Part shown: in pieces, positions 1-6,476 of the stretch
Layout of the letters: each line of letters begins with the position of its first letter
Position numbering within the stretch: the stretch's first letter is position 1
NCBI GenBank assembly: GCA_016302195.1
Contig: JAEDOA010000089.1
Location: forward strand, 1 to 6,525
Source of the DNA: Erysipelotrichaceae bacterium
GTDB lineage: Bacteria; Bacillota_I; Bacilli_A; Erysipelotrichales; Erysipelotrichaceae
Length of the DNA: 6,525 nt
Direction of reading: 5' to 3'
The notes under the pieces: generated by a model
Told to the model about the DNA's origin: nothing
The model's database searches: none
What the model saw: the letters and a program-made list of their open reading frames with translations, nothing else
Program-made: the position numbers and the translations under genes

Positions 1-1
1 A

Positions 2-1159
2 TTAATCTGCTTTTTTTAGTTTGCTTCTAATTTTTTCAATAGTATCTAAGGCCTCTTCAACGATTTTTATTTTCTCCATTTCAGCTATAATATGCTGACC
101 AGAAGCATCGATAACCGTCTTTGCCAGCTTGCTGAATAATTCCTTTGCCTGTTCATCTATAGTAGATAAGCTTTTGATTAGCTTTATTACTACTGGCAAT
201 CCTTTATTTGATATTTCCGACAGCGTCTTGATGCCTGCCTGATCAATTGCATCAAATAATTCATTAGTCAGCATTTCCCTTTGTTTGTTGTCTACGCCCT
301 GGAAAAATAAATTGAAGGCTTGATTTAACACAATAGAATAACTATCTAAATCTGATTCAGCAACAAACTCGTCTCTTTCCACTTGCCAGCTAGTTGCATC
401 ATGCTGCATCAGCGCTTTTTGACTGGATTTGATAATCAATTGCTGACAATCCTGTTTAAAAATCTGTCCAAAGAAAGAAAACTGTGGTACTATTCGATAA
501 CATCTATCCTTGATCTGACTGTATAATCGCTCATCATATAATGATTCACTTAAGCCTGGGCCATCATTGTTAAATACCCTAATGATTTGATTCTGGACCT
601 TTTTCTCACTATACATCGCTCCATAAACAGCTAGATTGCCACCTTTAGAATGACCACCTACATAGAATTTTTTAAGGTCCTTCGATGCTGATTTGATATA
701 ATCAACAGCCTTTAGCTGGGCATTGGCCTTCTTGTAACATAATTGGAAATCTTCTTTCCATCCTACAACAGTATCATCAGTTCCACAAAAAGATAAATAA
801 GTTAGATCTTTAGTCAAATCAATTCTAATAGCGTAAAACTGAATATCATGCTGACTATTAGCATCCTTAATACAATAACTCAATTTTGCATCAGCAAATC
901 TTTTTGATTGAGCAAGCTTTTGAAGTACTACAGGCGCCATAGAAATAAACACCAGTTCACTTTTTGCCTTCTCAATGCTATGGGTTTGAAAGTATATTTC
1001 ACTTGCCTCTTTTATGGTAATACTCTTAGAATCATCGCTTACAACTCCACTTAAATCACAATATGATAAATAGCTACATAATAAATTATCTACATCGTTA
1101 AAAGCAGCAGTTTCAAATGACAAGTCGCCCCGCCACGTTAAATAATCAATCATGTTCAT
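2..1159 (-). CDS. DUF2974 family alpha/beta-hydrolase-fold protein
   Basis: A 385-residue protein resembling the DUF2974 (Mbeg1-like) family of predicted serine hydrolases. The nucleophile elbow is GHSKG at 169-173, making Ser171 the likely nucleophile. It follows an FCGTDDTVVGWKEDF segment (124-138), where the family usually has FRGTDD. Asp199 in NNDGPG and His253 in MQHDATSW are plausible triad partners. No signal peptide or membrane helix is visible, so it is probably cytosolic. Residues 290-385 form a charged, helix-rich tail without recognisable motifs. The start is ATG at 1159: AGGAGG (1170-1175) lies 10 nt upstream, whereas the next in-frame ATG (1153) would sit 16 nt away. The TAA stop is at positions 2-4, so the gene is complete at the very edge of the window. 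It is divergent from the lyase gene. Fold and family are seen by motif; substrate (lipid, ester or peptide) is unknown. Confidence 0.85.
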   Translation of the reverse strand: MNMIDYLTWRGDLSFETAAFNDVDNLLCSYLSYCDLSGVVSDDSKSITIKEASEIYFQTHSIEKAKSELVFISMAPVVLQKLAQSKRFADAKLSYCIKDANSQHDIQFYAIRIDLTKDLTYLSFCGTDDTVVGWKEDFQLCYKKANAQLKAVDYIKSASKDLKKFYVGGHSKGGNLAVYGAMYSEKKVQNQIIRVFNNDGPGLSESLYDERLYSQIKDRCYRIVPQFSFFGQIFKQDCQQLIIKSSQKALMQHDATSWQVERDEFVAESDLDSYSIVLNQAFNLFFQGVDNKQREMLTNELFDAIDQAGIKTLSEISNKGLPVVIKLIKSLSTIDEQAKELFSKLAKTVIDASGQHIIAEMEKIKIVEEALDTIEKIRSKLKKAD

Positions 1160-1184
1160 AAATCTAATTCCTCCTGTTTACTTT

Positions 1185-1190
1185 ATTATA
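1185..1190 (-). promoter_or_regulatory. -10 box for the DUF2974 gene
   Basis: The minus strand reads TATAAT here, 10 nt upstream of the AGGAGG ribosome site and 26 nt upstream of the ATG. This gives a transcript start near 1178. No good -35 hexamer occurs at 16-18 nt (the 17-nt position, 1208-1213, reads TATGCC), and there is no extended TG motif. The promoter is therefore weak or needs an activator. The position relative to the gene is right; the call rests on the -10 match alone. Confidence 0.45.
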
Positions 1191-1211
1191 CCCTTTTTTA
1201 CTATTTAGGCA

Positions 1212-1217
1212 TATAAT
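1212..1217 (+). promoter_or_regulatory. -10 box for the patB-like gene
   Basis: A TATAAT match on the plus strand lies 18 nt before the ATG. The transcript would start near 1224, giving a leader of only about 12 nt that begins in the GGGGG Shine-Dalgarno run (1224-1228). No convincing -35 hexamer is found (17-nt position 1189-1194 reads TACCCT). The expected -35 position overlaps the minus-strand -10 box at 1185-1190. The very short leader and lack of a -35 box keep this tentative. Confidence 0.4.
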
Positions 1218-1235
1218 ACTCAAGGGGGTATTATT

Positions 1236-2393
1236 ATGTATAATTTTGATCAAGAAATTAATAGAAGAGGAACCAATTGCGTAAAGTGGGATAAAATAGA
1301 TAAAGATGTGATTCCTTTATGGATTGCTGATATGGATTTTGCCTGTTTGCCTGAAGTTACAGAGGCAATAAGCTATAGAGCATCTCATCCTATATATGGC
1401 TATAGTTTTGCTAGCGAAAAAACATATCAGTTAATAGTAGATTGGTATAAAACTAATCACAATGTTTGTATTAAGCCAAATGAAATTGTTTTAAATACTG
1501 GTGTTGTTTACAGCTTATATCAAATCATTTCTCTTTTCGTTAACAGTGATGAAAAAATCATCATCCAGCCACCTGTTTATCCTCAATTTAAAGAGGTGTC
1601 TCGCTTGTTGAATCGAGAAGTTGTATTAAATCCATTAATAAAAACTGCTCATGGATACCAATTGGATTTTGAAGGCTTTGAACAGTGTTTGCAACAAGAC
1701 AGTAAAATTAAACTATTTATCTTATGCAATCCACATAATCCGATTGGCAAATGCTACTCTTTAGAAGAAATCAATAGACTAGCACAAATCTGTCAAAAGC
1801 ATAATGTTATTTTGGTTTCTGATGAGATCCATAGTGATATTATCCTAGCCGATAATAAGCATTACAGCGCATTATTGGCTGATCAAAAATATCAAGATAA
1901 CATCATCGTCTTATCATCAGCTACTAAAACCTTTAACCTAGCTGGTTTAAAAATGTCTTTTACAATTATAAGAAATGATCAGATGAGGCAAAAATATGTA
2001 AGCCACGGCGACAAATGCGGTTTAACGGCAGTTAACATCTTCGCAATTGAAGCCTATAATGCAGCATATAGTTATGGAAAACAGTGGAGTAAAGAAGTTA
2101 ACGAATATATCTACAACAACTTTTTATTGATGAAACAGTTCATCGATCAAAAAATGAATAAAATCAAGTTTGAAATACCTCAAGCAACATATATGGGCTG
2201 GCTTGACTTCTCAGAATTAAACATTCAAGGAAATCTTAACGAAAGACTTCTTAAAGAAGCTAAGCTGTTTATGAGTGATGGCAAGAATTTCTACGATAAA
2301 TGCGGTAGTTACCAAAGAATCAACGTAGCCTGCTCTAAAGCAGTTCTATTAGAGGCACTAGATCGTTTGTACAACTGGTATCAGACTTTATAA
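1236..2393 (+). CDS. patB: MalY/PatB family PLP-dependent cystathionine beta-lyase (C-S lyase)
   Basis: This 385-residue fold-type I PLP enzyme has the usual length for the MalY/PatB family. The family cleaves the C-S bond of cystathionine or cysteine conjugates, giving a thiol, pyruvate and ammonia; some members also act as aminotransferases or regulators. Visible motifs are WIADMDF (29-35), HPIYGY (51-56), NPHNPIG (165-171), SDEIH (195-199, with Asp196 facing the PLP ring nitrogen), the Schiff-base lysine Lys231 in SSATKTFNLAG, and Arg361 in RINVAC for the substrate carboxylate. All key residues are present, so it should be active. No signal peptide is seen; it is cytosolic. The start ATG is preceded by AAGGGGG at 1222-1228 with a 7-nt gap. 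The gene converges on the MFS gene and shares its terminator. The exact substrate cannot be read from sequence, so the symbol is a family-level assignment. Confidence 0.9.
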   Translation: MYNFDQEINRRGTNCVKWDKIDKDVIPLWIADMDFACLPEVTEAISYRASHPIYGYSFASEKTYQLIVDWYKTNHNVCIKPNEIVLNTGVVYSLYQIISLFVNSDEKIIIQPPVYPQFKEVSRLLNREVVLNPLIKTAHGYQLDFEGFEQCLQQDSKIKLFILCNPHNPIGKCYSLEEINRLAQICQKHNVILVSDEIHSDIILADNKHYSALLADQKYQDNIIVLSSATKTFNLAGLKMSFTIIRNDQMRQKYVSHGDKCGLTAVNIFAIEAYNAAYSYGKQWSKEVNEYIYNNFLLMKQFIDQKMNKIKFEIPQATYMGWLDFSELNIQGNLNERLLKEAKLFMSDGKNFYDKCGSYQRINVACSKAVLLEALDRLYNWYQTL

Positions 2394-2425
2394 AAAAAGC
2401 TATAGTTTAACTCTATAGTTTTTTT
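2393..2425. terminator. Bidirectional intrinsic terminator shared by convergent genes
   Basis: A self-complementary CTATAG occurs at 2400-2405 and again at 2413-2418, with a 7-nt loop (2406-2412). It is flanked by an A-run (2392-2398) on the left and a T-run (2419-2425) on the right. Including a G-T wobble at 2399/2419 and the A:T pairs, the stem is about 13 bp. The U-tract exists on both strands, so it can end transcription from both sides. The stem overlaps the last base of the lyase TAA (2391-2393) and fully contains the MFS TAG (2413-2415). Confidence 0.85.
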
Positions 2426-3564
2426 ATTTGCCTTTGTGATAGATTATAACTTATTTTAAGTACTATAAAGAATAATAGAATATATAGCGGCATTATTCTA
2501 ACAGGAACATACTTGACAATATAGGAAAAGATAGCTGGAGCAAAAGTTGACCCAATATAAGCGCATGCCATTTGTAAGCCAATTACACCATGACAATGCT
2601 CTATCGAAAAATTATCAACTGTGGAATGAATTATGCAAGGATATATTGGGGCACATCCCAAACCGATTATGATAAAACCGATTACACTAGTTATTACATT
2701 GGGATAACTAATAAGAACTGCCCCAAAAACTGCAATAGTGCTGCCAATTTTGATTAGTTCATTATCCTTTAGTTTGTCAGATAGAAAACCTGATATCAAT
2801 CTTCCGACAGTTATGCCAATGAAGAATAATGAGCCAAAGCTTGCTGCCTGATCTTTTGTCAGGTTGTTTAACTGTTCAAGATAACTGCTCGCCCATAACA
2901 TGCAAGTAGCTTCAGCTGAGCAATAGCAGAAAAAGCCAACTAGAATAGCTTTAACCCCATCTATTTTTATTAGTTGAGATATTTTATCAGCATTTTTATT
3001 TTCCTGAGCCTGACTATCCTTATTAACTTTCCATAATGGAAATGATAATAGAAAAATAACGAATATTACTATCTGTAAAATAGCTACCATTCTATATCCT
3101 ACAGTCCAGTGATAATTCTTTACAGCATAACCCATCAGATATGGACTAATAATTGTTCCCACTCCCCAAAAGCAGTGCAGCCAGTTTATATGCTTACTGG
3201 AGTAATGCTGAGCAACATAGTTGTTTAAAGCAGCATCTATTGCCCCGCCACCAACACCATAAGGTATTGTCCATAAGCATAATTGAAATAGATTTTTACT
3301 GTGTGAAAAACCATACATACCTAATGCAGTCAACAAAATACTAACTGCAGTAACGCTTCTAGTTGAAAATCGCTTGGTAACCTTTTCTGATAACAGACTA
3401 GTTATTATGGCCAAACCTGAAATAATCATCGATATAATACCCATATAGGATAATGGAATATCAAGTTCAGTATGAATACTTGGCCAGGCTGATCCTAAAA
3501 GTGAATCAGGCAAACCTAGTGAAATAAACGCCAAATAGATAACTGCTAACAATAATAAATACAT
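2413..3564 (-). CDS. Major facilitator superfamily (MFS) transporter
   Basis: A 383-residue, strongly hydrophobic protein with about 12 predicted membrane helices in two six-helix halves, separated by a charged central loop at about 178-201. MFS motif-A-like loops are visible as SEKVTKRFSTR (59-69) and GRLISGFLSDKLKD (254-267). Other landmarks are LGLPDSLLGSAWPS (16-29), GGGAIDAALNNYV (105-117) and WLHCFWGVG (128-136), a pattern I associate with FucP-like MFS proteins of Bacillota. It is an inner-membrane secondary carrier. Substrate and direction (sugar uptake or drug efflux) cannot be read. The start ATG at 3564 has AAGGGGG 10 nt upstream (GGGGG at 3575-3579). A closer ATG at 3572 is out of frame. 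It has its own strong promoter and shares a terminator with the convergent lyase gene; a functional link to the lyase is not demonstrated. Confidence 0.9.
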   Translation of the reverse strand: MYLLLLAVIYLAFISLGLPDSLLGSAWPSIHTELDIPLSYMGIISMIISGLAIITSLLSEKVTKRFSTRSVTAVSILLTALGMYGFSHSKNLFQLCLWTIPYGVGGGAIDAALNNYVAQHYSSKHINWLHCFWGVGTIISPYLMGYAVKNYHWTVGYRMVAILQIVIFVIFLLSFPLWKVNKDSQAQENKNADKISQLIKIDGVKAILVGFFCYCSAEATCMLWASSYLEQLNNLTKDQAASFGSLFFIGITVGRLISGFLSDKLKDNELIKIGSTIAVFGAVLISYPNVITSVIGFIIIGLGCAPIYPCIIHSTVDNFSIEHCHGVIGLQMACAYIGSTFAPAIFSYIVKYVPVRIMPLYILLFFIVLKISYNLSQRQIKKL

Positions 3565-3589
3565 CCAGCCATTTCCCCCTTAAGGCAAC

Positions 3590-3619
3590 ATTATATCTAA
3601 CTTAGCCCTTACTTGTCAA
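3590..3619 (-). promoter_or_regulatory. Sigma-A-type promoter of the MFS gene
   Basis: On the minus strand the -35 box is a perfect TTGACA (3614-3619) and the -10 box a perfect TATAAT (3590-3595), separated by 18 nt. The transcript would start near 3583, leaving a leader of about 19 nt that holds the AAGGGGG ribosome site. This is the best match to consensus in the window and suggests the MFS gene is transcribed independently of the small gene upstream. Confidence 0.8.
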
Positions 3620-3633
3620 AAAAGCCAATGCTT
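3618..3633 (-). terminator. Weak candidate terminator after the small membrane-protein gene
   Basis: The minus strand reads AAGC-ATTG-GCTT followed by more T, ending in a run of six T. The core stem is only 4 bp, extendable by a G-T and an A-T pair. The T-run overlaps the MFS -35 box. It lies about 60 nt past the stop of the small gene and may only partly stop read-through into the MFS gene. Confidence 0.3.
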
Positions 3634-3644
3634 CTAATTCCCTT

Positions 3645-3675
3645 ATTATTTATACTAATCTTTTTGATAAATAAT
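3645..3675. repeat. AT-only inverted repeat upstream of the MFS promoter
   Basis: ATTATTTAT (3645-3653) and ATAAATAAT (3667-3675) are perfect 9-bp inverted arms separated by 13 bp. The element lies in the 128-bp gap, about 26 bp upstream of the MFS -35 box. It could be a regulator site or a hairpin in the 3' end of the neighbouring transcript. Its pure AT composition in an AT-rich gap means chance is a real alternative. Confidence 0.4.
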
Positions 3676-3692
3676 TGATATTACTGCTTCCA

Positions 3693-4082
3693 CTATTGAG
3701 AAAGCGACTGCTGCTTTTCTAAAATATCATAGATAACTGTTTCACTTTCAGCAGATTTCATAATGATTTTATTGATTTTTTCGTCACTGTTTATCTCTAT
3801 TTGATATTCGCTTTTTTCAAAAAAACCAAATATGCTACTAAATCTAAAACCAATATATAGACAATTATCTTCTATTTCGTAATAGTATCCAATAAAACCT
3901 CTCGGGATAAAATTAGCATCTCTTCCCTTTATTGTGACCCTATTTTCATTAACTTCTACCTCATAAATCATACTATTTTGACAAAGCTTAAAACCTGTTA
4001 ATTTCCAGCCATAACGTCCCATAATAAATACTGTTGATATAACGATTGCTATAACTAAAATTATCTTAATAATTTTCTTCAT
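3693..4082 (-). CDS. Small membrane-anchored protein of unknown function
   Basis: A 129-residue protein with a short basic N-terminus (MKKIIK), one hydrophobic segment at about 4-22 and an extracytoplasmic-type remainder. There is no lipobox cysteine after the hydrophobic stretch, so it is more likely a single-pass anchored protein than a lipoprotein. The soluble part has GWKLTGFKLC (25-34), PRGFIGYYYE (60-69), LYIGFRFSSIFGFFE (75-89) and a final beta-rich stretch. I recognise this GW..GF / GF.GYY / FGFFE pattern from uncharacterised proteins in other Bacillota, with no known function. Start: ATG at 4082, with GGGAGA (4088-4093) 5 nt upstream. Its promoter is back to back with that of the UvrA-like ATPase gene. 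The coding call is supported by the ribosome site, promoter and conserved-looking motifs; the function is open. Confidence 0.75.
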   Translation of the reverse strand: MKKIIKIILVIAIVISTVFIMGRYGWKLTGFKLCQNSMIYEVEVNENRVTIKGRDANFIPRGFIGYYYEIEDNCLYIGFRFSSIFGFFEKSEYQIEINSDEKINKIIMKSAESETVIYDILEKQQSLSQ

Positions 4083-4102
4083 TTTTATCTCCCGTAAGTA
4101 AT

Positions 4103-4128
4103 TATCATATTTTTTTATATATATGATA
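4103..4128. repeat. Inverted repeat in the leader of the small membrane-protein gene
   Basis: TATCATAT (4103-4110) and ATATGATA (4121-4128) are 8-bp inverted arms with a 10-nt spacer. If the small gene starts transcription near 4127, this forms a stem-loop at the very 5' end of its mRNA, ending about 10 nt before the GGGAGA ribosome site. It might stabilise the transcript; it could also be chance in an AT-rich region. Confidence 0.4.
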
Positions 4129-4132
4129 TAAT
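4127..4132 (+). promoter_or_regulatory. Alternative extended -10 upstream of the UvrA-like gene
   Basis: TATAAT is preceded by TGA (4124-4126), giving an extended -10 motif on the plus strand. The -35 position is poor (4104-4109 reads ATCATA). A transcript from here would start near 4139 with a leader of about 90 nt lacking any ATG. It would run against the small gene's promoter. It is a second-choice promoter for the ATPase gene. Confidence 0.35.
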
Positions 4133-4133
4133 C

Positions 4134-4162
4134 ATTCTACTTAGTTATTCATTATTAGTCAA
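4134..4162 (-). promoter_or_regulatory. Promoter of the small membrane-protein gene
   Basis: On the minus strand TTGACT (4157-4162) and TAGAAT (4134-4139) are separated by the ideal 17 nt, each with one mismatch to consensus. The transcript would start near 4127, about 45 nt before the ATG. The -35 box is the left arm of the AGTCAA-N6-TTGACT inverted repeat whose right arm is the -35 of the divergent gene. Confidence 0.65.
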
Positions 4163-4168
4163 TTTTAG

Positions 4169-4200
4169 TTGACTCTCACCCTTACAGTAGCCCATATAAT
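4169..4200 (+). promoter_or_regulatory. Long-spacer promoter of the UvrA-like ATPase gene
   Basis: TTGACT (4169-4174) and a perfect TATAAT (4195-4200) are separated by 20 nt, 3 nt more than ideal. The transcript would start near 4207, about 22 nt before the ATG, and carry the AAAGGA ribosome site. Long 19-20 nt spacers are a known hallmark of MerR-family controlled promoters, where the regulator untwists the DNA. However, the spacer here shows no strong dyad and no MerR gene is in the window. The -35 box lies 6 bp from the opposing -35 box of the small gene. Confidence 0.5.
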
Positions 4201-4214
4201 TAACCCTAATAAAA

Positions 4215-4221
4215 GAAAGGA
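4215..4221 (+). promoter_or_regulatory. Ribosome binding site fixing the ATPase start
   Basis: GAAAGGA lies 7 nt before ATG 4229. An in-frame TTG at 4169 would add 20 residues, but no ribosome site precedes it, and that TTG is part of the predicted -35 box. The site therefore selects ATG 4229. Confidence 0.8.
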
Positions 4222-4228
4222 CTATTTT

Positions 4229-6469
4229 ATGTTGCCAATTAAGATTACTTCACTAAAACAAAATAACCTGAAAAACATCAACCTTATAATTCCTAAAAAC
4301 AAGATTACTGTTTTTACGGGCGTTTCAGGTTCAGGAAAAAGCAGTATTGTATTTGATACAATAGCTGCCGAAAGCCAAAGGCAGATGAACGAAACCTATT
4401 CATCATGGATTAGAGGTAGACTACCCAAGTATCCCAAAGCAAACTTCCAGTCTATTGAAAACCTAAACCCAAGTGTTATTATCGATCAGGCTAGAATAGT
4501 GGGCAATGATCGATCTACTGTTGGAACAATTTCTGACATGTATTCCCTGCTTAGATTAATCTATTCTAGAGCAGCAAAGCCATCAATAGGACCTGCCAGT
4601 ATGTTCTCTTTCAATAATCCAAACGGGATGTGTAAAACCTGTACCGGATTAGGTAGTATTCTAGAATTCAATGTGGATGCGAGTATTTCCCAGGACAAAA
4701 GCTTTGATGAAGGATGTTTTAACTTGCCTGGTTTTAAACCCGGAAATTACTATCATAAGGTTTACAATCACCCAGAAATATTTAGAACTGATATTCCATT
4801 TAAGAACTTAAGTGAAAAAGAAAAGAATTTCTTATTATATGGTAGTTATAGCAAGGATTCAGAGCGTGTATTAAAGCGAGTTGAAGGTGTATATAATCAA
4901 TTCAAAAGGTTATTGCTATTGAAATCAGAGGATCAACAGAAGGATACAACCCTAAAGAAGATCAGCCAATATCTTTATAAATGCCCTTGTCCTGATTGTA
5001 AAGGCCAAAGACTAAACCCCTTAGCTCTTTCCAGCAAGTTAGAAGGCTATAACATTTATCAGTTATGTCAAATGGAATTATCCCAGTTAAAGGATTTTCT
5101 ATTATCATTGCACCAGCCAGCTGTCCAGGCAGTTATTGATCAATTAGTCTTATCATTGGAAAGAATGATTGATATTGGCTTACCTTATCTTTCATTAAAT
5201 AGAGAAACCGCAACTCTTTCCGGTGGAGAAGGTCAAAGATTAAAGCTGGTTAGATATTTAGGCAGTTCCCTAACTAATATGATATATATATTTGATGAAC
5301 CATCTACTGGTATGCATCCAAGGGATGTTTACCGTATGGCTAAGCTTTTAAGATCACTAGCTGATAAAGGTAATACCGTATTGGTTGTAGAGCATGATAA
5401 AGATATTATTTCAATTGCGGATAACATTGTTGATGTTGGACCTTTAGCTGGTAAATATGGCGGAGAAATCTTATTTACAGGCAGTTATCAAGACTTATTG
5501 TTAACCGATACCTTAACAGCAAAAGCCATGAAACAGATTATCCCAATAAAAGAGAATCCTAGAGTTCCTGCTGGTTATTTACCAATCAGAAACGCATGCA
5601 AAAACAACTTAAAAAATGTCAACGTTGATATACCTTTAAATGTATTGACTGTCGTTACAGGTGTTGCAGGAAGTGGAAAATCATCATTAATTAAGGAAGA
5701 GTTCGCCCAAAAGTATAGTAAAGATACCATTCTGATTGATCAAAGTCCAATAGTAGCTACTAACCGTTCTAACATCTGCACATATTTATCTTTCTTTGAT
5801 TTAATTCGTAAAGAGTTCTCATTAGCTAATAATGTTTCAGATTCTCTGTTTACATATAATGGTTTAGGAGCATGTCCGAACTGTAAAGGTAAGGGAGTAA
5901 TCGTTACGGAGCTGATCTTTATGGAACCAGTTACCACTACTTGCGAATATTGCCAGGGAAATAAGTATTCTACAGAAGCACTGCAATATCGCTATAAAGG
6001 CAAAACGATTACGGAAGTATTAGATATGTCTGTTTTACAAGCAAGTGAATTTTTTGCCGATTGTCCAAAAATTAAAGCAAAACTTGATACATTGATTGAA
6101 GTTGGACTGGATTACATCAGCCTTGGACAGCCTCTTAGCACATTTTCTGGTGGAGAAAGGCAACGTGTTAAACTGGCTGAAAATATTAAAAAGAAGGGAA
6201 AAATATATATTTTAGATGAACCTACTACCGGTTTACATAGCAGTGATATTATAAAAATTGTAAATATCCTACAATCCCTAGTAGATAAGGGTAACACTGT
6301 TATTGTTATTGAACACAACACGGACGTTATGAAGCTTGCGGATTATATCATTGATATTGGACCAGATGGTGGAAATAAAGGTGGACAAGTAGTATTTACA
6401 GGCACAGTAAAACAAATGATTGAGACAAGCAACACCATTACTGCTCAATATCTAAGAAAGAGTCTATAA
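4229..6469 (+). CDS. UvrA-like tandem ABC ATPase lacking the UvrB-binding domain
   Basis: A 746-residue soluble protein with two ABC ATPase halves of UvrA type. Half one: Walker A GVSGSGKSS (31-39), CKTC (135-138) with CPDC (254-257) as a zinc module, signature LSGGEGQR (330-337), Walker B FDEP (Asp356, Glu357), switch His389. Half two: Walker A GVAGSGKSS (478-486), CPNC (549-552) with CEYC (572-575), signature FSGGERQR (639-646), Walker B LDEP (Asp663, Glu664), His696. All catalytic residues are intact. Canonical UvrA has about 940 residues; the missing part is mainly the UvrB-binding domain and its CxxC pair, since SRAAKP runs almost straight into FSFNNPNG. That makes it a UvrA2/DrrC-type protein, a group tied to resistance to DNA-binding drugs, rather than the excision-repair subunit. 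DNA binding and ATP-driven loading are inferred; the real ligand is unknown. It has a divergent promoter shared with the small membrane-protein gene. Confidence 0.9.
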   Translation: MLPIKITSLKQNNLKNINLIIPKNKITVFTGVSGSGKSSIVFDTIAAESQRQMNETYSSWIRGRLPKYPKANFQSIENLNPSVIIDQARIVGNDRSTVGTISDMYSLLRLIYSRAAKPSIGPASMFSFNNPNGMCKTCTGLGSILEFNVDASISQDKSFDEGCFNLPGFKPGNYYHKVYNHPEIFRTDIPFKNLSEKEKNFLLYGSYSKDSERVLKRVEGVYNQFKRLLLLKSEDQQKDTTLKKISQYLYKCPCPDCKGQRLNPLALSSKLEGYNIYQLCQMELSQLKDFLLSLHQPAVQAVIDQLVLSLERMIDIGLPYLSLNRETATLSGGEGQRLKLVRYLGSSLTNMIYIFDEPSTGMHPRDVYRMAKLLRSLADKGNTVLVVEHDKDIISIADNIVDVGPLAGKYGGEILFTGSYQDLLLTDTLTAKAMKQIIPIKENPRVPAGYLPIRNACKNNLKNVNVDIPLNVLTVVTGVAGSGKSSLIKEEFAQKYSKDTILIDQSPIVATNRSNICTYLSFFDLIRKEFSLANNVSDSLFTYNGLGACPNCKGKGVIVTELIFMEPVTTTCEYCQGNKYSTEALQYRYKGKTITEVLDMSVLQASEFFADCPKIKAKLDTLIEVGLDYISLGQPLSTFSGGERQRVKLAENIKKKGKIYILDEPTTGLHSSDIIKIVNILQSLVDKGNTVIVIEHNTDVMKLADYIIDIGPDGGNKGGQVVFTGTVKQMIETSNTITAQYLRKSL

Positions 6470-6476
6470 GAAAAGG

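Noticed and set aside
3153..3344. 63-codon plus-strand open frame
   Set aside because: It lies wholly inside the MFS gene on the opposite strand, has no recognisable motif and no supporting promoter.
4175..4194. MerR-type operator dyad inside the 20-bp spacer
   Set aside because: The spacer length fits, but the two halves do not form a convincing dyad and no MerR gene is present, so no operator is annotated.
4169..4228. TTG-initiated 20-residue N-terminal extension of the UvrA-like ATPase
   Set aside because: No ribosome site precedes the TTG, the stretch contains the likely -35 and -10 boxes, and GAAAGGA fixes ATG 4229; family N-termini begin near MLPIKI.
4139..4228. Leader peptide or attenuator upstream of the ATPase, as seen for some resistance ABC genes
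   Set aside because: There is no ATG in the interval, no ribosome site before the TTG, and no competing terminator hairpin with a T-run.
5740..5937. 65-codon minus-strand open frame
   Set aside because: It lies inside the second half of the UvrA-like gene, opposite conserved zinc-module coding sequence; a shadow frame.
6112..6321. 69-codon minus-strand open frame
   Set aside because: It lies opposite the signature and Walker B coding region of the UvrA-like gene; a shadow frame.
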